A DNA stretch of 64,000 bases from NCBI GenBank assembly GCA_029168955.1, contig JAPDOI010000150.1, forward strand, positions 186,001 to 250,000. Reading direction: 5' to 3'. Both the position numbers and the translations under genes were made by a program. Under the pieces are notes generated by a model. The model searched no databases. It was not told where the DNA came from and was given only the letters and a program-made list of their open reading frames with translations. Of this stretch, positions 21,230 to 31,300 are shown one piece after another. Source of the DNA: Aplectana chamaeleonis. Lineage: Eukaryota; Nematoda; Chromadorea; Rhabditida; Cosmocercidae. Numbering within the stretch: position 1 is the first letter of the stretch; every line of letters starts with the position of its first letter.

Positions 21230-21760
21230 ATGGGTGGTCCGTAATTGACGTCGACTTAGGGCACCAGCTCCTGGCTCACCACAATACAATCGTCTTTCCT
21301 AAGAAATTTTTCGTTTCGGCGGAGATCCGAAGTGCTTCAAGAATTCTGCGCGCTGGAATATCGCATTAACGGGCTAAAATCTTGACCTCTACAAAGAAAC
21401 ATATGTTTTCATGGCTGCGCACGCACTGGTCTTCAAATGGCGTAGAAACTTTTGACTTGCTTAACCCGTCTAAACGCTAATTGATTCTTCCTCATAACAG
21501 TCTGCCAGTTTCCCATACGTAGCCCTCCCCACAGTGGCGTCAGTGGATGCGGTAGACAACCCCAGAAGCCATACGGGCACCCTCCCTTTTCGAAGGGGCA
21601 CACCACTCAGGCAGGGGTAGCACAAATGTGGTCCTACGAACGGTTGCGCCCAAAACGATGCACTCAAAATGGCTGAGACAAAAGGAACGCAAAGCGCAAG
21701 TTTTGTCCGATTTCGTTAAGCTCAGTTTGTAGTGGATTCTGAACGATTCTAGAGAAACCA
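21230..21760 (-). pseudogene. GIY-YIG endonuclease region, Penelope-type retroelement
   Basis: On the minus strand, ARMASGVVYRIH is followed by a stop, then RHCGEGYVWETGRLL: the GIY-YIG signature (GVVY...C..C...YVGETGR) in slightly damaged form. Further on come GRIN, RLDGLSKSKVSTPFEDQCV, RSHEN, VEVKILAR, and after a stop RRILEALRISAETKN and ELVP, which match the conserved C-terminal part of this endonuclease family (..R.LEA..I.A). At least five stops interrupt it. In the family this domain nicks DNA for retroelement insertion. The upstream RT region is not present. Confidence 0.7.
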
Positions 21761-22555
21761 CCGGTTATCAGCGTGAGTTTCCCTCGCATACAAACAAACA
21801 ATGGAACACGATTCGAAGGTTGGATAAGCCTTCAAGAAAATTCTATTACAATAGAATTTTAGGCATCTGCCCGATTGTTGCTGAGAGCGCTGAAGTGAGC
21901 GATGGAAAAGGAAAATGAGCAGAATTCTGAACGCTTCTGAACGCAATGCTTAAATCATCTATTTTCTTCTGCTCCTCTTTTGTTTGTAATGGGGTATAGC
22001 GTTATTCTGAAATAAAGGTTCGATAGCCAGTTGTTGCGTGTTAACAAAATTTATGTAACTCGACTCCGAACGACAATTCCAAGGAGGTATAGGCTTAACA
22101 CACCCGCCTTGGTAGCTAAAAGAAACCATTCCACCTAAAAGAAATTAGCTCAGCCGTGGCCTGTTCTTAGGAAAGCGGGAAAACTATCATTACATTCGTA
22201 TTCAGCGCTTTGCCTAAGCTCCTGTGCGATTTTTAGGGAACAAAAGCCGACTCGCGTAGCTCATGAGACATTCTCCAACTTGTAGTTGTACACTTTATAT
22301 TAGGGCACGAGTTTAGTAAATATTAATAAAACACGCCAATCCTTCGCAATCGCATGGAAAAAAGCTCGAACGTTTCTCTCGTAGGGCAACAACATGGGAA
22401 TGAAAATTTATCAGGGCTGCCAGTAAACCTCAATAGTGATGACGGAAATTCTCACGACAAGATGCGAACTGCCGCAACAAATAGCACGAACAAAATGTGA
22501 TACTCCCGAACACGTAGCCCGTTACGGTCACGAACTTTTTGTCATGAGATCTCGC
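21761..22555. other. No recognisable gene
   Basis: A 65-codon minus frame (21749-21946) lacks motifs. No repeat unit detected. Confidence 0.4.
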
Positions 22556-22559
22556 GCCC

Positions 22560-22970
22560 GTACTGCATATCAACACAACAACGCGGCAGGCAGCGTGAAA
22601 TGAGTGGCGCGGCCTGCGTATCGACCTTGTTCATGTCGCGCCGCGTCGTCGCTGAGTGTTTGGCCGGGATCGTACTTCCAGGGACGAGCGACGCGACGCA
22701 CTGTCTATCATCAATATCGACCGACAATCGATATGCCTGGGAAGCACTGTCGCTGTCGCTGATCGCGGGAAGTATGATCCCGGCCTTTACAGTAAAGAGG
22801 CGCGATACATTCGAAATGACGCGCAATTTGCCTACGCGCGACGTCGGTCATGTCGCCTCGCAATGTAACGCGACACGATGGACGTCGGGCTATGGCGAAC
22901 TCGTTGCGTCTTCTTCTTCTTTGCAGCCACAGAGAGGGCTTCCGTCACAGATTCAGAAACTCGGCCGCAA
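22560..22970 (+). repeat. Dispersed GC-rich repeat copy 1
   Basis: Homologous to 26235-26460: shared words GTCGCGCCGC, ATTCGAAATGACGCGCAATT, CGCGCGACGTCG and CTCGCAATG.AACGCGAC. This copy is interrupted by a MITE at 22662-22785, and copy 2 shows the uninterrupted state. Confidence 0.8.
22662..22785. mobile_element. 124-bp MITE with 3-bp duplication
   Basis: The ends are GGCCGGGATCGTACTTCC and, inverted, GGCCGGGATCATACTTCC. The flanks are GTGTTT on the left and TTTACAG on the right; the empty homologous site at 26331-26340 reads GTGTTCACAG. This gives a 3-bp target duplication (TTT, from TTC), compatible with the PIF/Harbinger group. An inner stem pairs TATCGACCGACA with the following ATCGATA. 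Confidence 0.75.
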
Positions 22971-23062
22971 GCGTTGGGTTCATCTACGAATCAATTGTCG
23001 TCAATTTAGTCGGTCTCATCGGGCAGTTGCACAGGTGTGCAGTATACTTGTTCCAAATGAAA

Positions 23063-23275
23063 TTCATTTCGAATATCCGACTTTTCGACTATAGTCGGAT
23101 ATCGCACTTTTTCGAATATTCGACTTTTCGACTGTAGTCGGATATCGCACTTTTTCGGATATTCGACTTTTCGACTGTAGTCGGATACCGCACTTTTTCG
23201 AATATTCGACTTTTCGACTGTAGTCGGATATCGCACTTTTTCGAATATTCGACTTTTCGAATAAGAAGTCGACTT
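23063..23275. repeat. 43-bp satellite, ~5 units
   Basis: Unit words: CACTTTTTCGAATATTCGAC, TTTTCGACTGTAGTCGGATA and TCGC, 43 bp in all. CGACTATAGTCG within the unit is a perfect palindrome. The left flank CAGTATACTTGTTCC recurs inverted next to the array at 25330-25650. Confidence 0.9.
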
Positions 23276-23289
23276 TTTTATCCGACTAT

Positions 23290-23778
23290 TAAAAACATTG
23301 AGGTGCAAGTAACTGCTTTTTTCTGCATGAAAACACATGGATTTCTCACTCATCCACTCGCGGGCATTCTAACAGCTTGAAACATCACTTTTCATACCAA
23401 AATCAGACCGATATGACTGGTTGGTGGATGTTTAGGCGTGGCTTATATGTGTTTGCCAGAGGTTTCGTGTTAAGAGCTTGTATCAGGCGGAGTTTCCGTA
23501 GCAATATGCTGCTAGCGTGATATATTCTCCAATTTAGATGGGAAAAAGGCAGTCCGCAATGAATACGTTCGCCGATCAGTCAGAGCGGTCCGATTTTCTT
23601 GGGAAGGTAATGAAATTAATTATATAATATTTTTATTCCTATATTTAACCTTGTTTTTGAAGTTGATTATTACGGTAGAGAGCCTATTACATTTTGATTT
23701 GGTATGAAATATCACATATTCCGAGTTCTACTACCGTATAGGAAAGTGCCTCTACAGTTTGGGAAAAGTGTAAAGACA
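23290..23778. other. No recognisable gene
   Basis: Nothing nameable apart from the short array-flanking sequence at its left edge. Confidence 0.4.
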
Positions 23779-23780
23779 TA

Positions 23781-24058
23781 CTGTGCTTCTCTGGGCCAAA
23801 GTCCGGTCCGCAGATTCGTCTCGACAGGCTTTGCGGCGCACGCTCCCGAGTCGGAAGAGCTTCCGGCGCCGCAGCCGTCGATCTGTTGACTCTAAGTGGG
23901 TTTTGGAAAGTGGAAACCAAAACAAATAGGAGACAATTGTATAAAAAAGGCCTATCGAGTCGGTTTTGGCGCTGGAAACTCGACCGACCCGAGCGCGTGC
24001 GGCCGCAAAGCGTGTCCAGACACAATCGCGGTCCGGAATTTGAGCCAGAGAAGCACAG
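23781..24058. mobile_element. 278-bp MITE, intact copy (second copy at 51369-51975)
   Basis: Terminal inverted repeats of about 75 bp: CTGTGCTTCTCTGGGCCAAA on the left and, inverted, CTGTGCTTCTCTGGCTCAAA on the right, continuing through GTCCGGTCCGC and CACGCTTTGCGG-like blocks. The interior matches copy 2 (GTGGGTTTTGGAAA, TTTGGCGCTGGAAAC). It has no coding capacity; frames through it are shared by both copies only because of the sequence identity. Confidence 0.85.
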
Positions 24059-24207
24059 CAGAAGTTTCAAAAAAGTTGCTAGAAGTAATTCTTGCTGGGA
24101 TGAACCTGCTCTCTGCGGACGGTTCGCGAGATGCATCACGCAAGAACAGGAGATTCCCAGGGTTTTGAGGCATCTGGTCTAATTTTATCGCGAAAATTTA
24201 TCCTCTC

Positions 24208-24348
24208 GTTCCGAGCCAGATTTACTCTGTTCCCTCGCGCCCTTGTGCGGAGCAAGGGTAGAGACAGCGAGAAATCGTGGGGAGGGGGAGACGCAGCGTA
24301 CGCACGCAGACGCTTGCGACGAACGGAAGTAAATCACACTCGGAAACT
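24208..24348. mobile_element. MITE copy related to 8573-8718
   Basis: About 140 bp with TTCCGAGCCAGATTTACTCT at the left and AAATCACACTCGGAAAC at the right. Most of the interior matches the 8573 copy. Confidence 0.75.
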
Positions 24349-24349
24349 G

Positions 24350-25325
24350 AGGAAACGTTAACCACGGACATACTAGCCCCAGGTGATGGAATTTTAGCTA
24401 CTTCACCTTCACGAACTACGGAAATTCTTGCCGAGAACGCTGAAATAAAAGGTGTAAGATTCTAGCCTTGATCGATCCACCCTGTCCTGATCAGAACTAT
24501 AGGGCAATCTCAGCTGCGACCGACCGCACTGCCGTTTCTTCCCACGGCCTGCAGCATCCACGCGGTCAAAAATATCCTTGACACGGCCTCCCAAAGAGTG
24601 GTTCGGGTTCACCCTTCACGATCAGCCACAGGGTATCGAGTAATCGATTCGTGAGATGACTGGAGCAGCAAGACGAACGGCATCCTTGCATTCAGCGGAG
24701 CCAACGCGGGATGAGATCGCTGTTCGACACAAGCTGTCGCTAAACCCGAAAATTCTCGCAACAATTAAGGCGAGAATTTACGGGCTTAAAGTTATCGAAA
24801 TGGAGATTATCGCCTTCGTTTTTGCGTCGAATATGCTTAGAGTTTGCACCCTTGCACCACTGATGCAAGACGAAGCCGGTTTTAGCGAGCGTCGCCAAAA
24901 CCCGAAAAATCCTGCTCTAAGGAATGAGAGGGCGTAACAGGCCGCTCCCTTCGAAGCATCTTGCTACCCATGGGCAGAGTTGTGAGCTGTTGGATACGAA
25001 AGGGAAAACTTCACAGACACACAGTAGGGTGCCCACAACGATCCATCGGTTTAATTGTCCCACGAAAATATGGTGCCTCTATACTTTGGACACGCACCGT
25101 AGTCGTCCAACAAATAGCAAAAGTCAGTCTGCAACATCGATAAGGTTCCTTTAAAAAATCGCTCCCATCTGACTCACACTCACAAAGTTTCTTCCAAAAG
25201 CAAATAAAACTGAATATTATGTTCAAATGAATAACTAAAATTAAATACAGAATCCCGGAGTACCGTAATTATTTTCGAGGAGAGTGCGAATGACGAGAAG
25301 CTTTTCTGCTTTCAGGTTGTAATAA
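24350..25325. other. No recognisable gene
   Basis: Minus-strand frames at 24409-24612 and 25011-25226 and plus frames at 24656-24937 show no known domain. No tandem or inverted repeat seen. Confidence 0.4.
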
Positions 25326-25329
25326 CCGA

Positions 25330-25650
25330 CTTTACGACTATAGTCGGACTTTGAGCTACTCGAATATCCCACTTTTCGACTGTATTCGGATATAACACTT
25401 TCAAATATTCGACTTTTCGACTATAGTCGCATTACGCACTTTTTCGAATATTCGACTTTTCGACTGTAGTCGGATATCGCACTTTTTCGAATATTCGACT
25501 TTTTGACTATAGTCGGATATCGCACTTTTTCGATTATTCGACTTTTCGATTATAGTCGAATATCGCGCTTTTTCGAATATCCGACTCTTCGAATAAAAAG
25601 TCGACGTTTTTATCCGACTGAAACAGTCGGATACTCATTCGATTATTCGA
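25330..25650. repeat. 43-bp satellite, ~6 units
   Basis: Same unit family as 23063-23275, with more diverged edges. It ends in TTCGGAACAAGTATAG at 25651-25666, the inverted flank word of the other array. It directly abuts the 3' end of a CR1-like LINE fragment. Confidence 0.9.
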
Positions 25651-25654
25651 TTCG

Positions 25655-25945
25655 GAACAAGTATAGTGTGCAGTAGTATGCCCTTGACCACCGCATACCG
25701 GGCACTCTCCAGGTTTGCTGTTATCGATCCAATGCAGGTATGACATCAGCATGGGGAGTGTCCACAGCGGAACGAGGCAAGGGTGCACCTGGCACGCCTG
25801 CCAAGTTCCATCTCGGTTTCGCTGACCTTGATAGGTGCGAATCCCAAGATGGAGTTTATGGCAAACCTGGTCAAGTGTTCCTTCACGAATGGGGAATGCT
25901 TCGCGCGCAAGAGACGGAGACGTCCTTGGTGTGCTTTTGTCCATC
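25655..25945 (-). pseudogene. CR1/Jockey-type LINE C-terminus, fragment
   Basis: On the minus strand two frames together give the conserved tail found in the complete element at 45160: KHSPFVKEHLTRFAINSILG, RARCTLASFRCGHSPC, LMSYLHWIDNSKPGECPVC and GGQGHTTAHYT. The related block at 45160-45573 reads EHTRFVREYLSSAPLNPILG, RTRVILSGVRCGHSSRL and IPDECLDC. One frameshift separates the two frames near 25750. This is a 5'-truncated insertion whose 3' end lies on the 43-bp satellite. Confidence 0.8.
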
Positions 25946-26234
25946 TCTGCACATCTCCATCTCGTTGCTGGTTTACTTCAGTGCTTTTTCATTAAAGCAA
26001 CCAGATCTAACAATGAAAGCAATGAAATAAATTTGTCACTTGAACTTAAACGAACACGAGAAAACTGTTGGCACAGTTCCAAAAAAATGGCTGCTGGTTG
26101 TTTACGAGAATATTCGTACATACTCATGATCACCCAGTGTTCGCGCTGCGTTCACACCTGAATACCTGCGCAACACGATTTTTTGAGTTGCACTGACATG
26201 TACCATCGTGTTGCCCCGGAAAACTTTAAACACC
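25946..26234. other. No recognisable gene
   Basis: No coding motif or repeat recognised. Confidence 0.3.
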
Positions 26235-26460
26235 GCTTAGGGCGGCGTTCAGAGTTTATTTGCGGCGCGACGCGATGTTGTAATCAGCCGGCGTATCAAC
26301 CAAGCGACGTCGCGCCGCTTTGTCGCTGGGTGTTCACAGTAAAAAGGCGTGATATATTCGAAATGACGCGCAATTCACCTTCGCGCGACGTCGATCGCGT
26401 CACCTCGCAATGCAACGCGACGCTGTGGCTAACTCATCGCTGCAATTCTTCAGTGTTTTT
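26235..26460 (+). repeat. Dispersed GC-rich repeat copy 2 (empty site)
   Basis: Partner of 22560-22970. It lacks the 124-bp MITE, so it serves as the reference for that insertion. Confidence 0.8.
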
Positions 26461-26511
26461 TCATTAACTTAACCAAATCTGACAACGAAAACAATAAAGT
26501 ATGCATATCTA

Positions 26512-26765
26512 AAATCTTTTTCTTTTTCTTTAGCGTTTGTCCCGCTTCAAAGCGGGGTCCGCTTTTCTTATGCGCTGGCGCCATTTTTCCCTATCCTGGG
26601 CCTGATCAGAGTGCACGACAGCTATTCAAGCCACCGCTGCCTTGACCGCCCTTCGGGTCTCAAGGGTAAGCCCAGTCTTGCATACGGTGTCACTTCCAGC
26701 GCGAAGAGCGTGCCCATACTATCGCAATCGAGATTCACGCAGCCTCTCGGCGATCGGAGCAATAC
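26512..26765 (-). pseudogene. RTE-like LINE 3' end, second family
   Basis: Read on the minus strand: PIAERLRESRLR, a TAG where the family has Trp, YGHALRAGSDTVCKTGLTLE, then in a shifted frame PEGRSRQRWLE, and in a third frame AQDREKWRQRIRKADPALKR and a stop. This matches the C-terminal tail of RTE-type LINE proteins (RLRW.GH..R, GR.R.RW.D, DR..WR). A short AAAGAA-type tail follows at 26515-26532 (as TTTCTT on the plus strand), as expected at a LINE 3' end. It differs in sequence from copies A-C. Confidence 0.7.
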
Positions 26766-26820
26766 CAAAACGCTAAAATATGCATATCTAGGATCAATTA
26801 CACTTAAACGAACACGAAAC

Positions 26821-26992
26821 TGTAAAAAAGGGGTCTCCCAAGCAGAAGTGGTTTGGTTAGCGTTACAAATGCTTCAACAAAAAGGGAACAATAGGAAAGC
26901 GGAATGAGGAGAGTCTACAAAAAATGAACAATATCCCCCAAGAACTCTTTTCTTTTTCGAAGCTTCCAAACAGCGGAAACAAACCGTTGTGG
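26821..26992 (+). repeat. Left arm of 170-bp inverted repeat
   Basis: Near-identical to the reverse complement of 27150-27318. Starts GTAAAAAAGGGGTCTCCC and ends AAACCGTTGTGG. The arms differ at only a few sites. Confidence 0.9.
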
Positions 26993-27149
26993 TTCTCTAT
27001 GAGGAAGCGCTTTTGGCTCCATAAAGGACTTTGATTATGTGAGTGCCGATAAAATATGTATATATGCATGCGAACCTAATAGCTATCATTAAAAGGGGAG
27101 ATGATGTTAAATTGTTTTAGGGAACCAGTCAATTCTTGCTCGTAAAATA

Positions 27150-27318
27150 CCACAACGGTTCGTTTCCGCTGTTTGGAAGCTTCGAAAAAGAAAAGAGTTC
27201 TTGGGGGATATTGTTCATTTTTTGTAGACTCTCCTCATTCCGCTTTCCTATTGTTCCTTTGTTGAAGCATTTGTAACGCTAACCAAACCACTTCTGCTTG
27301 GGAGACCCCTTTTTACAG
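27150..27318 (-). repeat. Right arm of 170-bp inverted repeat
   Basis: Mirror of 26821-26992 with a 157-bp spacer. A transcript would give a long, almost perfectly paired stem. No coding frame shared by the arms is convincing. Confidence 0.9.
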
Positions 27319-27474
27319 AATTGTTCACTTTTTCTTGATATTACGCTGTAATATCCCATGCAAGAATTTCCTGAACAAAAACCTCTTCATCTCCCCACTA
27401 GATCAGTCCTCTTTCTGTGGTCACAAGAATCAATGACCCCAACTGTTGTAAAACTATCTCAGAAAAATCACTCG

Positions 27475-27586
27475 ATGTGGCTGACAAGACCGATGTTCAC
27501 ATGATATTAGCTAAGAAATGAATGATATCCATGATATCGTTCCACATAATTCATTCATATCGATCGCGTCAGCCACATCTGGCTAC
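27475..27586. repeat. ~112-bp hairpin
   Basis: GATGTGGCTGAC at the left pairs with GTCAGCCACATC at the right; an inner pairing is ATGAATGATATC with GATATC/ATTCATTCAT. Small foldback element or degraded MITE. Confidence 0.6.
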
Positions 27587-27594
27587 ACCGGGTG

Positions 27595-27792
27595 TTATTT
27601 GCACCTTCCATGTTTTTCATACGTATCGAACGGGTCGGCTACGGTGATTTTCTCAACCAACTCTGACAGGGACCTTAGGCCCCGGTTATAGTTGGTCGCC
27701 CAGACGTAGCCAGCCCGGTCGATAATCATGAAAGCCTGCTGGCCTACAGCCGGATGCAGAATCTGCCTGCAGTTCTTCGCTTCCAAATGAAA
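27595..27792 (-). CDS. Possible terminal exon of an unidentified host gene
   Basis: On the minus strand a 66-codon frame with protein-like composition and many C/G-ending codons reads FHLEAKNCRQILHPAVGQQA, FMIIDRAGYVWATNYNRGL, RSLSELVEKITVADPFDTY and EKHGRCK before a stop. It is preceded by a possible acceptor (ttaagttag). Upstream, a stretch around 27870-28030 contains AAQQSFFISDSWNRSGCSA and KEWGNGNEIM followed by a donor-like gtatgt, but the phases do not join cleanly with the ttag acceptor. I do not recognise the family. It may be a real last exon, an exon of a decayed gene, or part of an unfamiliar element. Confidence 0.4.
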   Translation of the reverse strand, partial: FHLEAKNCRQILHPAVGQQAFMIIDRAGYVWATNYNRGLRSLSELVEKITVADPFDTYEKHGRCK

Positions 27793-28335
27793 CTAACTTA
27801 AAACCGGGACAGTCAGAAACTACCTTCCATTCCATCTGGACACTTTCACATCAGTGGAACAAAGCAGTTTTACATACTCATTATTTCGTTTCCGTTGCCC
27901 CATTCCTTCGCAGAACAGCCGCTTCGATTCCATGAATCTGATATGAAAAAGCTCTGCTGAGCTGCGAATGGAGATAGTTCTAACAATTTGTTTTTGAATT
28001 TGGATGCTAATAAGCAAGTACCATTTATTGCAGAAAAAATCAGTAGGCTGGTGAAAAAGGAAGAGGGAGCACTCAAAACGGGGTTGTGTGAATGACCTTA
28101 CGAAACTGAAAAGCAGCCTGGCAACATGACCTGACATGACTCACATAACATCTCAAACTTTCTGCTTGCTATGCTTGTCATCCTTACACTTTTACAAAAG
28201 TTTGGCAAGGTGTTCTCTCCTGCGCAAATTACGGGGCATAATATCTCGGATGGCTAGCATCGAGTCTGGGCTCCTGCTCACTCTACGGGGTGGTCTTCAC
28301 AACTTTTCGGATGAGCAGCAACGGGTCCCGAACAC
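27793..28335. other. Possible upstream exon remnants; otherwise nothing
   Basis: See the exon entry at 27595. Frames between 27820 and 28137 on the minus strand overlap in two phases, so no exon boundary can be fixed. From 28138 to the satellite edge I see nothing. Confidence 0.3.
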
Positions 28336-28339
28336 CTGC

Positions 28340-31300
28340 CCACTATCCGGGTTTCCACGACGTCCCGATGACTTCATCAGAAGCTCGAAGCACTTTTCAC
28401 GACGTCCCGATGACGTCATCAGAAGCCCGAAGCACTTTTGGGACTATCCTAGACGGGGGGGGGGTCACCCACGATTTTCCCATGAAAATGAATGGAAACC
28501 CTGATAAAAGATGTTTGATGCTGCTATCAATCATTGTTGTTGATGAAGTTCTGTAGAAATACTTTGATTGATAGCGTTATAGATCGGTGGTTCATTCCAT
28601 TTCTGACTTGAATCTTGAGTGCCCGTGTCTGGGGTAGGCCCGCACTTCTCACGATGTCCCGATGACGTCATCAGAAGCCCGGAAGCACTCTTGGGACTAT
28701 CCTAGACGGGGGCACCACGACTTTCTCATGAAAATGATTGGAACTCTAGATAAAAGATGTTTGATGCTGCTATCACTCATTGTTGTTGATAAAGCTCTGT
28801 AGAAATACTTTGATTGATAGCGTTATAGATCGGTGGTTCATTCCATTTCTGACTTGAATCTTGAGTGCCCCCCCCGTCTAGGATAGTCCCGCACTTCTCA
28901 CGATGTCCCGATGACGTCATCAGAAGCCCGAAGCACTCCTGGGACTATCCTAGACGGGGGGAGGGGGGCACCCACGACTTTCTCATGAAAATGAATGGAA
29001 ACCTTGATAAAAGGTGCTTGATGCTGCTATCAGTCATTGTTGTTGATAAAGCTCTGTAGAAATACTTTGATTGATAGCGTTATAGATCGGTGGTTCATTC
29101 CATTTCTGACTTGAATCTTGAGTGCCCCCCCCGTCTAGTATAGTCCCGCACTTCTCACGATGTCCCGATGACGTCATCAGAAGCCCGAAGCACTTTTGGG
29201 ACTATCCTAGACGGGGGGGGGGGTCACCCACGATTTTCCCATGAAAATGAATGGAAACCCTGATAAAAGATGTTTGATGCTGCTATCAATCATTGTTGTT
29301 GATGAAGTTCTGTAGAAATACTTTGATTGATAGCGTTATAGATCGGTGATTCATTTCATTTCTGACTTTACTCTTGAGTGCCTCTCCCCCCCCCCGTCTA
29401 GGATAGTCCCGCATTTTTCACGACGTCCCGATGACGTCACGAGAAGCCCGAAGCACTCTTGGGACTATCCTAGACGGGGGGGGGGGCACCCACGACTTTC
29501 TCATGAAAATGAATGGAAACCCTGATAAAAGATGTTTGATGCTGCTATCACTCATTGTTGTTGATAAAGCTCTGTAGAAATACTTTGATTGATAGCGTTA
29601 TAGATCGGTGGTTCATTCCATTTCTGACTTGAATCTTGAGTGCCCCCCCCCGTCTAGGATAGTCCCGCACTTCTCACGATGTCCCGATGACGTCATCAGA
29701 AGCCCGAAGCACTCCTGGGACTATCCTAGACGGGGGGAGGGGGGCACCCACGACTTTCTCATGAAAATGAATGGAAACCTTGATAAAAGGTGCTTGATGC
29801 TGCTATCAGTCATTGTTGTTGATAAAGCTCTGTAGAAATACTTTGATTGATAGCGTTATAGATCGGTGGTTCATTCCATTTCTGACTTGAATCTTGAGTG
29901 CCCCCCCCCCGTCTAGTATAGTCCCGCACTTCTCACGATGTCCCGATGACGTCATCAGAAGCCCGAAGCACTCCTGGGACTATCCTAGACGGGGCACCTC
30001 CATGACTTTCTCATGAAAATGAATGGAAACCCTGATAAAAGATGTTTGATGCTGCTATCACTCATTGTTGTTGATAAAGCTCTGTAGAAATACTTTGATT
30101 GATAGCGTTATAGATCGGTGGTTCATTCCATTTCTGACTTGAATCTTGAGGTGCCCCGTCTGGGGTAGGCCCGCACTTTTCACGACGATCCGATGACTTC
30201 ATCAGAAGCTCGAGAAGCACTTCTCACGATGTCCCGATGACGTCATCAGAACCCCGAAGCACTTTGGGGCCTATCCTAGAGGGGGGGGGGGGGCCACCCA
30301 CGATTTTCCCATGAAAATGAATGGAAACCCTGATAAAAGATGTTTGATGCTGCTATCAATCATTGTTGTTGATGAAGTTCTGTAGAAATACTTTGATTGA
30401 TAGCGTTATAGATCGGTGGTTCATTCCATTTCTGACTTGAATCTTGAGTGCCCCCCCCGTCTAGGATAGTCCCGCACTTCTCACGATGTCCCGATGACGT
30501 CATCAGAAGCCCGAAGCACTCTTGGGACTATCCTAGACGGGGGCACCCACGACTTTCTCGAAAATGAATGGAAACCCTGATAAAAGATGTTTGATGCTGC
30601 TATCACTCATTGTTGTTGATGAAGCTCTGTAGAAATACTTTGATTGATAGCGTTATAGATCGGTGGTTCATTCTATTTCTGACTTGAATCTTGAGTGCCC
30701 CCCCGACTGGGGTAGGACCGCACTTCTCACGATGTCCCGATGACGTCATCAGAAGCCCGAAGCACTCCTGGGACTATCCTAGACGGGGGTGGGCATCCAC
30801 GACTTTCTCATGAAAATGAATGGAAACCTTGATAAAAGGTGCTTGATGCTGCTATCAGTCATTGTTGTTGATAAAGCTCTGTAGAAATACTTTGATTGAT
30901 AGCGTTATAGATCGGTGGTTCATTCCATTTCTGACTTGAATCTTGAGTGCCCCCCCCCCGTCTAGGATAGTCCCGCACTTCTCACGATGTCCCGATGACG
31001 TCATCAGAAGCCCGAAGCACTCCTGGGACTATCCTAGACGGGGGTGGGCACCCACGACTTTCTCATGAAAATGAATGGAAACCCTGATAAAAGATGTTTG
31101 ATGCTGCTATCACTCATTGTTGTTGATAAAGCTCTGTAGAAATACTTTGATTGATAGCGTTATAGATCGGTGGTTCATTCCATTTCTGACTTGAATCTTG
31201 AGTGCCCCCGTCTAGTATAGTCCCGCACTTCTCACGATGTCCCGATGACGTCATCAGAAGCCCGAAGCACTCTTGGGACTATCCTAGACGGGGCACCCAC

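Noticed and set aside
22600..23094. 164-codon plus-strand frame
   Set aside because: Spans a MITE, its host repeat and the start of the 43-bp satellite; no protein motif crosses the joins.
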